This document shows positions 25,923-34,340 of a stretch of 64,000 nucleotides of DNA, in pieces. Position numbers and translations under genes: made by a program. The notes under the pieces were generated by a model, which worked only from the letters and a program-made list of their open reading frames with translations, was not told where the DNA came from and ran no database searches. Numbering within the stretch: the first letter of the stretch is position 1; the number at the start of each line of letters is the position of its first letter. Source of the stretch: Deltaproteobacteria bacterium (lineage in GTDB: Bacteria > Desulfobacterota > Binatia > Bin18); the NCBI GenBank assembly GCA_016874775.1, contig VGTJ01000003.1, forward strand, positions 1-64,000. Reading direction: 5' to 3'.

Positions 25923-27671
25923 TCAATCAGCAGCGGCAACGGGAGTGCGCCGCTGCTCCCGCAACCTCGCGGTCTTCTCCCAATCAAGGCTCAGGTCGTT
26001 TGAATTAATCGCTACCCCGTAATGCTCACGCGCAGCCGCAATCGAAAGTTTCTCATCCTTCACATCCGCCAGCACCTTCTCAGGCTCGCGCTCCCACGGA
26101 TCACCATGTCCACCGGAAGCACTGATCACGTGATAGATCCGGTCGCCGGGTTTGACCTCCATGTGCATGTGCGCTTTACGGGGTAACTCTTTGTTTTCGT
26201 CGCCTGGATTCAAGATGTTATTCGACAATGATCCAGGCCGTCCACCAGCCATACCATCGGAGGCACGTAACAATCTGTTGGTGCGCACCATAACGTGTCC
26301 AGGTCGCAGGAACCGCCATTGCTTGTAGATTGATAACGAGCCACGATATTTTCCTGCTCCTGCTGTGTCAGGTACATAGCCAAAGCCGTCAACAACGAGG
26401 GGATACTCACGTTCAAGGAGCTCGGCAGGAATCGTGCCGTACGAACCAAAGGACATCGGTGCAACACCATCGATGCCATCTTTTCGTGGTCGTCCACCCC
26501 AGCCGCCAAAGTAAATGTCCATGACCGCGAAATTGCTGCCGTCCGCTTTCTGCCCAGTGAAATGCAGCACATCACCACCTTCACCAGGAATCGGCACGCG
26601 ATCCGGTAGCGCTTTGGCCAGTGCACGGAACAACACATCGAACACACGGAAGAATAATGGCGCACGTCCACCGACAGCAGCAGGAAAACGCGGATTCACA
26701 ATCGTTCCCTCGGGAGCGATCACTGTGATGGGTCGCACAAAACCAACATTGGTCAGCACGTCCATGCCAACAATACTCTTGATCGTGCCAAAGACCGTGG
26801 CTTTGGCCATGCTCAATGGCAGATTGATTGCACCGCGTGCTTGTGGAGCAGTACCAGTGAAATCGACAGTTAACGTTTCGCCTTCTGCTCGCAACGTCAC
26901 TTTGAGTGGCATCGCGATACCATCGCTCCCAAAGCCATCGTCCTCAAAAATATCCTCGTAGTGATATTCACCTGGGGGAATCGCTTTCAGCGCGGTCCGC
27001 GTGGCCTTCTCTGCATAATCAATCAAATACTCACACGATGATTCGTACGTCTCTAAGCCATACTTATCGAGCAAGGCACAAATCTCGCGTTCTCCACGCC
27101 AGCAGCCAGCGATCTTGGCTTCGACATCTCCGATCCACTCATCGGAGACTCGTACGTTTGCCATAATCGTTTCCACCAGCGCTTCGTTACGTTTACCGCC
27201 TTCATACAGTTTGAGCGTCGGCAAGCGTAAGCCTTCCTCAAACGTCTCCGTACACTGACTGCTAAAGCCACCAGGGAACCGCCCGCCAATATCGGTGTGA
27301 TGCGAATACGCCAACGTGAAGGCAACCAGTTGGTCCTTCCAAAACGCCGGTGCAATGATCGCCACATCTGGCATGTGGGTAATACCAGCATATGGATCAT
27401 TGGTGATAATTACATCGCCAGGTTTGAAGTTCTTGCCGTACTTCTTGATGATGTACGGCATCATCTCAATGAAGAACGCCAACTGAAACGGCGCGGCGTA
27501 CCCTTGCCCAATCAAGCGCCCCTGGCCATCACACAGAGCCGTGGCAAAGTCGCCGGTCTTCATCATCGCCGACCGGCCTGTCTTCCACACCGCAATCGCC
27601 ATCTCTTCGGTAATCGCAGCCAGTTCGTTTTTAATCACTTCGACAAGAATCGGATCAAAGGTCCGCGCCAT
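25923..27671 (-). CDS. hyuB: hydantoinase B/oxoprolinase family protein (HyuB-like)
   Basis: 582 residues beginning ARTFDPILVEVIKNELAAIT, with the HyuB hallmarks KTGDFATALCDGQGRLIGQG, DVIITNDPYAGITHMPDVAI, HHTDIGGRFPGGF, and GKYRGSLSIYKQWRF with a C-terminal HVISASGGHGDPWERE. With HyuA it would form the two-subunit ring-opening or carboxylating enzyme. It ends 28 bases before the toxin gene's stop region; a RidA-like gene lies 70 bases upstream across a repeat unit. Confidence 0.93.
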   Translation of the reverse strand: MARTFDPILVEVIKNELAAITEEMAIAVWKTGRSAMMKTGDFATALCDGQGRLIGQGYAAPFQLAFFIEMMPYIIKKYGKNFKPGDVIITNDPYAGITHMPDVAIIAPAFWKDQLVAFTLAYSHHTDIGGRFPGGFSSQCTETFEEGLRLPTLKLYEGGKRNEALVETIMANVRVSDEWIGDVEAKIAGCWRGEREICALLDKYGLETYESSCEYLIDYAEKATRTALKAIPPGEYHYEDIFEDDGFGSDGIAMPLKVTLRAEGETLTVDFTGTAPQARGAINLPLSMAKATVFGTIKSIVGMDVLTNVGFVRPITVIAPEGTIVNPRFPAAVGGRAPLFFRVFDVLFRALAKALPDRVPIPGEGGDVLHFTGQKADGSNFAVMDIYFGGWGGRPRKDGIDGVAPMSFGSYGTIPAELLEREYPLVVDGFGYVPDTAGAGKYRGSLSIYKQWRFLRPGHVMVRTNRLLRASDGMAGGRPGSLSNNILNPGDENKELPRKAHMHMEVKPGDRIYHVISASGGHGDPWEREPEKVLADVKDEKLSIAAAREHYGVAINSNDLSLDWEKTARLREQRRTPVAAAD

Positions 27672-27692
27672 AATTCATTCCTCTCAAGAATC

Positions 27693-27727
27693 CCCTCTCC
27701 CTCGAAGGGAGAGGGCTAGGGTGAGGG
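27693..27727. repeat. CCCTCTCCC/GGGAGAGGG dispersed repeat unit
   Basis: CCCTCTCCC (27693-27701) and GGGAGAGGG (27707-27715) with a five-base loop, followed by TAGGGTGAGGG. Same unit as at 22484-22600, here between the RidA-like gene and hyuB. Confidence 0.75.
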
Positions 27728-27741
27728 TACTCGCGGTGAGG

Positions 27742-28143
27742 TTATTCCTTCACCATCGCTACCACTTCAACTTCAATCAGCAATCCCTCAAACGCTAACG
27801 CCTGAACACCCACTAACGTACTCGCAGGCATATTCTCAAACGGGAAGTATTGTCCGCGTACTTCGCGAATAATCGCCAAGTCCGCCGGTTTAAAATCAAC
27901 GACGTAGGTATTTACCTTGACGACATCCGCAGTCGTCGCTCCAGCGGCAGCCAAAGCACTCTTCAAGTTTTCGTACACTTGCGTGGTTTGCGCTCGCAGA
28001 TCGCCCTTGCCAACCAATTCTCCTTTGGCATTGAAGGCAACCTGACCGGAGATCCAGATCATCTTGCCACTCGTTGCTGTCACAGTATGTGTGTAGCCAC
28101 GCGGGGTCGCGATTGTCGGCGGATTGATAAATTTCTTTTCCAT
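27742..28143 (-). CDS. RidA/YjgF-family protein
   Basis: 133 residues with the trimeric RidA fold: MIWISGQVAFNAKGELVGKG, TTQVYENLKSALAAAGATTADVVKVNTYVV, and the ending GLLIEVEVVAMV. In canonical RidA the ENxPARS segment carries an Arg that hydrolyses 2-aminoacrylate-type imines; here it reads ENMPASTLVGV, so that Arg is replaced by Ser. This suggests a non-deaminase member. Clustering with HyuA/HyuB hints at a role in handling a hydantoin- or amide-derived intermediate. Confidence 0.88.
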   Translation of the reverse strand: MEKKFINPPTIATPRGYTHTVTATSGKMIWISGQVAFNAKGELVGKGDLRAQTTQVYENLKSALAAAGATTADVVKVNTYVVDFKPADLAIIREVRGQYFPFENMPASTLVGVQALAFEGLLIEVEVVAMVKE

Positions 28144-28169
28144 ACTCGCACTCTTCTTTCTTAGACGGA

Positions 28170-29249
28170 CTATGGTCGTACTTCGTAGTAGGCGTTAAAG
28201 GGATTATCAAAATCTTTGGCCTGAAAACGGGTAAAACCTGCAGCAGTCGTCATCTTGCGGGCGACGGGTTCACTAAACCCTAGCGTTCCGAGTCCTGCGC
28301 CATCTGGGGTAGAGAGGGATGACGACATACAGCTCAGTACAGAAAAGGCGTACATCATCCCAGCCATCGGGTTCTCCGCAAGATTTTCTTCAAACGTGCC
28401 TTTGCCGTGGATGTCGGCGATAAGCCAGGTTCCATCGCTGCGTATCGCTTTGCGAATCGCACGAATGACAGAGTCGGGATTCGGCATATCGTGAATGCAA
28501 TCGAAAGTGGTGATGAAATCAAAACTTGCATCTTCTGGCAGCGCATCGCCATTCACATTATGAAACGTCGCATTCCGCACCCCACTTTTTGCCTTGTGCT
28601 CCTCAGCGCGAGCTAAGGCATGCGTAGAAATGTCGTAGCCATGGAATGATGCCTTAGGATACGCCTTGGCCATTTCAATGAGCGCTATGCCTGAACCACA
28701 ACCTACATCTGCAACTTTCGCCCCACCTTCAAGTTTCACAACCACGCCGTCGAGTCGCGGAAGAGCCACGGGCACCAGTTGGGTGCGGAACCACGGAGCG
28801 AATAAACGTTCGACTCCGCGCGCCCCTTCTGGTCCGAACGCATCGTATGGCAGACCAAGTCCACTCTTGAATGATTCAGGCAACCGCTCTAAGACAGCCA
28901 TCCACTGCGGTAACGCACAGAAGCCGCCTGCAATAAAAGCAGGACTATTTTCATTGGCTAAGACGAGCGCCGCTTCGGGCGAGAGCGCAAACCGACCATT
29001 CCCTTGATAATCAATCAATCTAGCTGCCGCTTGCCCTTGCAACCATTCACGGAGCCAACGTTCGCTCAGGCCGGTTTTCTTGGCTAATTCCTCGCTCGTC
29101 ATTGGCCCTGAGCTTTGCAGGACTTGGTAGAGCCCCATACGATCACCAAGGTAGATCATTCCCGAAATGACCGTACCGCCGAGGAAGCCAAACACCTGCT
29201 CGGCTAATGCTTTCACTTTTTCTTTGTCGACCGCTTGCGGGTCAGCCAT
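28170..29249 (-). CDS. winged-helix plus SAM methyltransferase protein, copy 1
   Basis: 359 residues. An N-terminal winged-helix part (GLYQVLQSSGPMTSEELAKK, SERWLREWLQGQAAARLI) typical of O-methyltransferase-like dimerisation domains is followed by a class I methyltransferase domain: KVADVGCGSGIALIEMAKA (motif I), FHGYDIS, FDFITTFDCIHDM and a final GFTRFQAKDFDNPFNAYYEV. Closely related along its full length to the upstream neighbour, a tandem duplication. The substrate is unknown; small aromatic or cofactor-like molecules are usual for this architecture. Confidence 0.87.
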   Translation of the reverse strand: MADPQAVDKEKVKALAEQVFGFLGGTVISGMIYLGDRMGLYQVLQSSGPMTSEELAKKTGLSERWLREWLQGQAAARLIDYQGNGRFALSPEAALVLANENSPAFIAGGFCALPQWMAVLERLPESFKSGLGLPYDAFGPEGARGVERLFAPWFRTQLVPVALPRLDGVVVKLEGGAKVADVGCGSGIALIEMAKAYPKASFHGYDISTHALARAEEHKAKSGVRNATFHNVNGDALPEDASFDFITTFDCIHDMPNPDSVIRAIRKAIRSDGTWLIADIHGKGTFEENLAENPMAGMMYAFSVLSCMSSSLSTPDGAGLGTLGFSEPVARKMTTAAGFTRFQAKDFDNPFNAYYEVRP

Positions 29250-29276
29250 GGGAATCTACCTCCTCTTATCCGCTGT

Positions 29277-29316
29277 GTTCCGTTCCTCGTTCATCATTCA
29301 TCGTTCTGCGTTCTCT
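29277..29316. repeat. TTCATCATTCATCG-word intergenic tract
   Basis: A short gene-free stretch made of TCCTCGTTCATCATTCATCG and TTCTGCGTTCTC words between the two tandem methyltransferase genes. Closely similar text occurs at 63713-63740 before secD's end. Confidence 0.45.
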
Positions 29317-30396
29317 TCATGGTCGCACTTCATAATACGCATTGAGCGGATTTTCAAAGTCATGGCGAGTGAAGCGAGTAAAGCCCGCTTCCGCGGTCAT
29401 GCGTCGCGCGACGACTTCGTTGAATCCCAGCGTCCCGAGCCCAGCTCCACCCGGTTCAGACAGCGCCGACGACATGCAGCCCATCACTGAGAACGAATAC
29501 ATCAAGGCGGTCATCGGATTCTTCTCTAAGTTTTCCTCGAAGGTTGGCGCACTCTTCGGATCGGCAATAAACCATGTGCCATCTGGCTTGATCGCTTTGC
29601 GAATAGCCTGAATCATTTCCATTGGATGGGTCATGTCATGAATGCAGTCAAAGGTAGTGATAAAATCCAGGCTGTTCGTGGCTGGCAACCGATCAACTGC
29701 CGCATCATGATAGGTCACGTTCGTCACTCCAGCGCTAGCTTTATTGTTTTCAGCACGAGCGAGTGCATGTTTGGAGATGTCATACCCGTGAAACTGCGAG
29801 TGAGGGAACGCTTTGGCCATTTCAATGAGCGCCATCCCTGCTCCACAGCCAATATCCGCCACCGTCGCCCCAGCCCTGAGTTTATCGGTCACACCTTCAA
29901 GTTTCGGCAAGACGACCGGCACGAGGGAAAAGCGGAACCAGTTGCCAAACACGCGCTCGATACCAACCGCGCCTTCTGGTCCGCGTGCGTCATAATTCAG
30001 ACCGATACCGGTCTTGAATGATTGCGGAAGCCGTTCCACGACGGCAATGCGTTGTGGCAAGTCACTAAAAATCCCAATGGCCAATTTCGGACTGTCGGGG
30101 TCGGCGATAAACATGGCCATCTCCGGCGCCAGCTCAAACTGTTCGTTTCCTTTATAATCGATGATCCCTGCCGCAGCCTGTCCACGAATCCACTCTCGCA
30201 CCCAGCGTTCATGCAAACCGGTCTTTTGTGCCAGTTGTTCACTGCTCAACGGTCCCGCCCCATTCATTGCACGATAGAGACCGAGATTATCGCCGAGATA
30301 GATCATCGCTGATATAGCCATCCCTTTGAGATAGCCAAACACGCGCTCACCACTGGCTTTGACTTTCGCTGGATCGATTGGACGCTCTGTTGCCAT
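29317..30396 (-). CDS. winged-helix plus SAM methyltransferase protein, copy 2
   Basis: 359 residues from the ATG at 30396 (GAGAGG close upstream); the frame extends to 30486 through a palindromic repeat and is not used. Same architecture as the neighbour: winged helix (GAGPLSSEQLAQKTGLHERW), motif I TVADIGCGAGMALIEMAKA, FHGYDISKHALARAENNKA, SLDFITTFDCIHDMTHP, and the end GFTRFTRHDFENPLNAYYEV. The two copies are equal in length, suggesting recent duplication with divergence. Probably co-transcribed. Confidence 0.87.
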   Translation of the reverse strand: MATERPIDPAKVKASGERVFGYLKGMAISAMIYLGDNLGLYRAMNGAGPLSSEQLAQKTGLHERWVREWIRGQAAAGIIDYKGNEQFELAPEMAMFIADPDSPKLAIGIFSDLPQRIAVVERLPQSFKTGIGLNYDARGPEGAVGIERVFGNWFRFSLVPVVLPKLEGVTDKLRAGATVADIGCGAGMALIEMAKAFPHSQFHGYDISKHALARAENNKASAGVTNVTYHDAAVDRLPATNSLDFITTFDCIHDMTHPMEMIQAIRKAIKPDGTWFIADPKSAPTFEENLEKNPMTALMYSFSVMGCMSSALSEPGGAGLGTLGFNEVVARRMTAEAGFTRFTRHDFENPLNAYYEVRP

Positions 30397-30420
30397 CCCC
30401 TCTCTCCGATCTCCGAAGTA

Positions 30421-30495
30421 GTGTGGGCAGCGCCCACTGCATATTGAGTATCTCTTTCCCGTAGAGAAAAGGTGGGCAATGCCCACCCTACTTCT
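30421..30495. repeat. GGTGGGC/GCCCACC palindromic intergenic repeat
   Basis: GTGTGGGCAGCGCCCACTGC at the left and GGTGGGCAATGCCCACCCTAC at 30471-30491 are each self-palindromic and mutually related. A partial relative is at 666-690. Between a VOC gene and the methyltransferase start. Confidence 0.6.
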
Positions 30496-30525
30496 CTTTT
30501 TCTTCCCTATAGTCTGAAGCCTTTT

Positions 30526-30972
30526 TTACATGCCACTAATCAACTCAAGAATCGTCCCATCCGGATCTTTGAAGCACACGACGCCGATCTTGGAGCCACC
30601 TGGCCCATCGATCTTCTTGAGCGGCGCGACAAAATCGACTTTGAGTTCTTTGAGCTGCTCGTAGGTTTTGTCGATGTCATCAACCGTGAAGGCGATACGG
30701 CAGATCCCGACGTTATTGAGGGTTGGATACGGCTGGCCTTGGGTCGGCGGATCGATGAACTGCACCAGATCAAGCACCGGCGCATTCTCATCACTCCCCA
30801 AGCGCATGAACACACCACGGAGTTTCTTGGCTTTGATTCCCAGAGCATCACCAACGCTGGGATCGTCGAGAGTAAAATCGTTGACTTTGTTGAAACCAAG
30901 CGCCTGATAGAAGCGAATCGAGCGCTCCATATCACGTACACAGACGTTGACGTGAAATAGCTTCTTCAACAT
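30526..30972 (-). CDS. VOC-family protein
   Basis: 148 residues. Starts with LFHVNVCVRDMERSIRFYQA (first metal-ligand His region) and has NVGICRIAFTVDDIDKTYEQ and the closing CFKDPDGTILELI. Similar in layout to the VOC proteins at 54532 and 42627, all resembling dioxygenase/glyoxalase or methylmalonyl-CoA epimerase-like proteins. Placed between the D-aminoacylase-like gene and the methyltransferases. Strong AGGAGG ahead of the ATG. Confidence 0.88.
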   Translation of the reverse strand: MLKKLFHVNVCVRDMERSIRFYQALGFNKVNDFTLDDPSVGDALGIKAKKLRGVFMRLGSDENAPVLDLVQFIDPPTQGQPYPTLNNVGICRIAFTVDDIDKTYEQLKELKVDFVAPLKKIDGPGGSKIGVVCFKDPDGTILELISGM

Positions 30973-30991
30973 GGCGGGTCCTCCTTTGTTA

Positions 30992-31150
30992 TGGGCTGTC
31001 AGCTTTCAGCTATCAGTTTTCAGAAAAAAGAAAAAGGCTACAGCCTTCCGGCTTCAGCCTGTAGGGATTGCCCTAAAGCCCATAGCCTACGGTCCGTAGC
31101 CCTTCTCTTAGGTCTTGCTGACTGCTGATCGCTTTCTTACGCTGACTACT
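30992..31150. repeat. intergenic tract of TCAGCTTTCAGC and GCCTACGG words
   Basis: Holds TGTCAGCTTTCAGCTATCAG, then GGCTACAGCC, GGCTTCAGCCTGTAG, AGCCTACGGTCCGTAGCC and GACTGCTGATCGC, many self-complementary. Same style as 1498-1583, 20281-20312 and 35589-35712. No coding signal. Confidence 0.55.
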
Positions 31151-31153
31151 ATT

Positions 31154-32836
31154 TTACGCTTGCCCCGACCGCAGCACCTGTCCAGGAAATGCGCCAGTAT
31201 GTTTAGCGTTTTCATACAGCACGGTGCCGTTGACGACGGTGTGCTGTACGCCCTGCGCCGGCATGATAAGACGTTTGCCGCCACCTGGCAGATCATTGAC
31301 CATATCGCCACGTTTCTTTGATCCAACCGTGTTGAGGTCAAAGATAGCAAAATCAGCAGCCAGCCCCTTCTTGATCGCCCCGCGCTGCGTGATGCCATAG
31401 AACGCTGCAGGCTCGGAAGTCAGACGCTTCACAGCATGTTCCAACGTCATCACCTGTCGGTCACGCACCCAGGTGCCGAGCATGTAGGTGCAATAGCCAG
31501 CATCACACAACATGTCGACATGCGCGCCACCATCTGACAAGCCGACCATGACGCGTGGGTCCTTAATGAGTTCAGGAATGCGCTCTTCGTTGGCGTTGAA
31601 CAGCTCGTAGGTGTAGAGCAAATTCAAATCGTCTTCGATCGCGAGATCAAGGAATGTATCGATCGCTTCTTTGCCGCGTTCTTTAGCAATCTGCCCGACA
31701 GATTTGCCAACCAATGGCCGCATTGCCGGGTTGCCAACTTCGTGCACCACGCAACGCTCCCACTTACCACCAAACACCTTCGGTGCTTCCATTTCTTTGC
31801 GGAATCCCTGACGGAACGAATCTTGACGATAGAAGGCTTTCTGCTCTTCCACTGGTCGCTGGAAGGCAGGCTTCCAACACGGCAGATTGGCAAAGATGAA
31901 TGGGCTCTTGAGATCGATCTGAATGATCAGAGGACGGCAGGTGACTTGCGCAACCGCTCCCTTCTTAATCAGTGGCTCAGTCGCGCGCAACGTCTGCTGA
32001 CACGCATCCGGCATATCATCACGATTAAGCAACGCGAGCCATGTCACTGGTCGTGTGCTCTCGGTGAGCAGCATATCCAGCAATGCATACTCACTCTCGT
32101 CAACGATCGAAACAGAATTCGACAGTGCGAGTTCGATCGATCCTTTACCGAGTTCTTTGAGGGCATTCGCATACGCTTTCAGTTCATTAGGGCTGGCATT
32201 ACGGCAGGCAATCGGTCGGCCTTTGTAACCGATATGCTGCGCGACATTGGTTGTTGACCAGCCAAAGGCACCAGAGGCAACCGCTTCTTTAATCAACGCT
32301 TTAATTTTTGCGGTTTCTTCTTGGGTTGCGGCACGGTCCATCGACTCCTCACCCATGACAAAATGCCGGAAGGGTGTGAGCGGCGCCATGAAACCGAGGT
32401 TAATACCGCAGTCACGTTTTTGTGCGGCGTCTAAATACTGAGGAAAGGTCTCCCATTCCCACTTGATGCCTTTGGCCAAGACATCAAACGGAATCGCTTC
32501 GACGTTGACCAAATCCCACGCCGCGACTTCGTGGACTTCAGGTTTGCATGGGGCAATACCAACGCCACAGTTCCCCATGACCAGGCTCGTCACACCGTGC
32601 CATGAAGAGGAAGTAATCAACGGATCCCAGCAAATCTGGGCATCATAATGCGTATGTGGGTCGATAAACCCCGGCGCAACGATGAGGTCCGAAGCGTCGA
32701 TCGTCTTCTTCGCACCTTCAGAGATCTTCCCAATCTCCGCAATCTTACCATTGGCAACTGCGACATCCGCACGATACTGCGGCGCGCCAGTGCCATCAAC
32801 AACCGTCCCGTTTTTTATAAGTAGATCGTATGACAT
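31154..32836 (-). CDS. N-acyl-D-amino-acid deacylase-type amidohydrolase, copy 1
   Basis: 560 residues from ATG 32836 with AAAGGAGG upstream; the longer frame to 32953 crosses a repeat tract. Amidohydrolase-3/D-aminoacylase features: MSYDLLIKNGTVVDGTG, the metal-binding GFIDPHTHYDAQICWDP (HxH), GNCGVGIAPC, MVGLSDGGAHVDMLCDAG with the catalytic Asp region, and RGAIKKGLAADFAIFDLNTV. Such enzymes hydrolyse N-acyl-D-amino acids or related amides with zinc. Same size as the copy at 39361-41043. Lies directly downstream of two CoA-transferase genes. Confidence 0.9.
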   Translation of the reverse strand: MSYDLLIKNGTVVDGTGAPQYRADVAVANGKIAEIGKISEGAKKTIDASDLIVAPGFIDPHTHYDAQICWDPLITSSSWHGVTSLVMGNCGVGIAPCKPEVHEVAAWDLVNVEAIPFDVLAKGIKWEWETFPQYLDAAQKRDCGINLGFMAPLTPFRHFVMGEESMDRAATQEETAKIKALIKEAVASGAFGWSTTNVAQHIGYKGRPIACRNASPNELKAYANALKELGKGSIELALSNSVSIVDESEYALLDMLLTESTRPVTWLALLNRDDMPDACQQTLRATEPLIKKGAVAQVTCRPLIIQIDLKSPFIFANLPCWKPAFQRPVEEQKAFYRQDSFRQGFRKEMEAPKVFGGKWERCVVHEVGNPAMRPLVGKSVGQIAKERGKEAIDTFLDLAIEDDLNLLYTYELFNANEERIPELIKDPRVMVGLSDGGAHVDMLCDAGYCTYMLGTWVRDRQVMTLEHAVKRLTSEPAAFYGITQRGAIKKGLAADFAIFDLNTVGSKKRGDMVNDLPGGGKRLIMPAQGVQHTVVNGTVLYENAKHTGAFPGQVLRSGQA

Positions 32837-32854
32837 GACTGACCTCCTTTCTCT

Positions 32855-32942
32855 ATTTCGGATTGTGGATTTCGGATTGTGGATTGAAAAAATATCCTTT
32901 AATTTCTCTACTCCGCATTCCGCAATCGCTAATTCGCAATTC
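32855..32942. repeat. TTCGGATTGTGGA-word intergenic tract
   Basis: A tandem of ATTTCGGATTGTGG copies followed by CCGCATTCCGCAATCGC and AATTCGCAATTCC, built from short overlapping words. Fills the gap between the CaiB-type gene and the amidohydrolase; no coding signal. Confidence 0.5.
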
Positions 32943-34238
32943 CTAGATGACACCTTCTTTCACCAACTCCGCTTTCTCTTGTTTGGTAAGCTTAAGCAAC
33001 TCATCGTACACATAATCACTGTCTTCACCATAGCATGGGGCCGCGCGTTCGGTCGGTCCACCTTGGTTGACGATACTATTGGTGAAGTGAAATGGCACAT
33101 CTTTCACCGGCCATTCGCCTATCTCTGAGTGATGTAAGGGGATCAACCACTTGAGGTGTTGGAGTTGTGGATCACGTTCGACCCGATCTTGCGCGGTCTG
33201 GCAAACCCCAGCGGGGACTCCGGCTTTCTGTAAGCGCGCTTGCAAAGCAAACGGCTCTAACTCATTGGTCCACTGACCAACGAGTTGATCCAATTCATCT
33301 TGATGAACCAGACGTGCTGCCAGTGAACTAAATTTTTCCGCCTGGCTCCAGGCAGGAGTGCCCATCTCACGGACCAGCGCTTTCCATTCGTCGTCAGTGG
33401 TCACCGCGATAGCAATCCAGCGATCAGCCCCGCGACACTGATAGGCGCCATGCGGTGCAGCCAGCTTGTATGGCGAACGATTCCCCGTGCGTTGCGACGA
33501 ACGACCGTTGATAAGCGAGTCGAGCAACGCCGCGCCGGTCATGTAAATGCCTGGCTCAACCTGCGAGCAATCGAGATATTGTCCTTTGCCTGTCCGCTTC
33601 TTGTAATAGATGGCACAGAGCACAGAGATGGCACAGTAATAGGCACCACTCCAGTCCATATAAGAAAACCCCCAGCCCGCGGGCGGATATGGCGCAGGTA
33701 ACCCGGATTGTTCGGTCAAGCCACTGGCCGCCTGTGCAACCGGGCCGTAGGAGACGAATTTCACGTACGGACCTTTATAACCCCAACCTGGCTGCTGGAT
33801 GTAGATGATATCGTCCTTAATCGCTTTAAGTTGGTCGTAGCCCAGGCCCCACTTACGCATGGTCTCCGCAGTGAACGCCTCGACCACGACATCACTCACC
33901 CCAACTAACCGTTTGAATAACTCACGGCCTTTGGGGTGCCCCATGTTGAGACTAATGCCACGTTTACCTGCATTGACATCGTTAAAGAAGCCAGCCCGAT
34001 TGACGCTCTTGGCGCTGTCTTTACTGAGACCAGTCATCTCAAGCGCCCCGGCTTTTTCCGCCCGCTCGCCTTTGTTCGGCGCAAACGGTGGCATATAGCG
34101 CAGGAAATCCAAGCGATCCTTCCATTCGATGCGAATGACCTCAGCACCAAGACTGGCAAGGAGACGAGGTCCACCAGCACCAGCAAGTAGCCACGTCAGA
34201 TCAGCAACGCGTACACCTTCTAATGGTCGATGTGCCAC
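32943..34238 (-). CDS. CaiB/BaiF family (class III) CoA-transferase, copy 1
   Basis: 431 residues from a GTG at 34238 with AAAGGA six bases ahead; a farther ATG at 34292 lies in a repeat tract. Family features: RPLEGVRVADLTWLLAGAGG, LLASLGAEVIRIEW, NAGKRGISLNMGHPKGRELF, LKAIKDDIIYIQQPGWG, and GQYLDCSQVEPGIYMTGAAL. Class III enzymes swap CoA between carboxylic acids through an Asp-anhydride. The next gene upstream is another member, so the pair may form a heteromer or act on different acids. Confidence 0.9.
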   Translation of the reverse strand: MAHRPLEGVRVADLTWLLAGAGGPRLLASLGAEVIRIEWKDRLDFLRYMPPFAPNKGERAEKAGALEMTGLSKDSAKSVNRAGFFNDVNAGKRGISLNMGHPKGRELFKRLVGVSDVVVEAFTAETMRKWGLGYDQLKAIKDDIIYIQQPGWGYKGPYVKFVSYGPVAQAASGLTEQSGLPAPYPPAGWGFSYMDWSGAYYCAISVLCAIYYKKRTGKGQYLDCSQVEPGIYMTGAALLDSLINGRSSQRTGNRSPYKLAAPHGAYQCRGADRWIAIAVTTDDEWKALVREMGTPAWSQAEKFSSLAARLVHQDELDQLVGQWTNELEPFALQARLQKAGVPAGVCQTAQDRVERDPQLQHLKWLIPLHHSEIGEWPVKDVPFHFTNSIVNQGGPTERAAPCYGEDSDYVYDELLKLTKQEKAELVKEGVI

Positions 34239-34258
34239 AAGACGTCCTTTCGCTTCGT

Positions 34259-34340
34259 TAAGAATGAGCAATGAAAAATGAAGAATTGACAATTGTCTTC
34301 GGAATCCCTGTTTTCTTATTCTTCATTTTACATTTTTAAT
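34259..34340. repeat. AATGAAAAATGAAGAATTGAC-like intergenic tract
   Basis: AT-rich words (GAATGAGCAATGAAAAATG, GAATTGACAATTGTC, TTCTTATTCTTCATTTTAC) between the two CoA-transferase genes. Contains the small palindrome GAATTGACAATTGTC. No coding signal. Confidence 0.45.
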
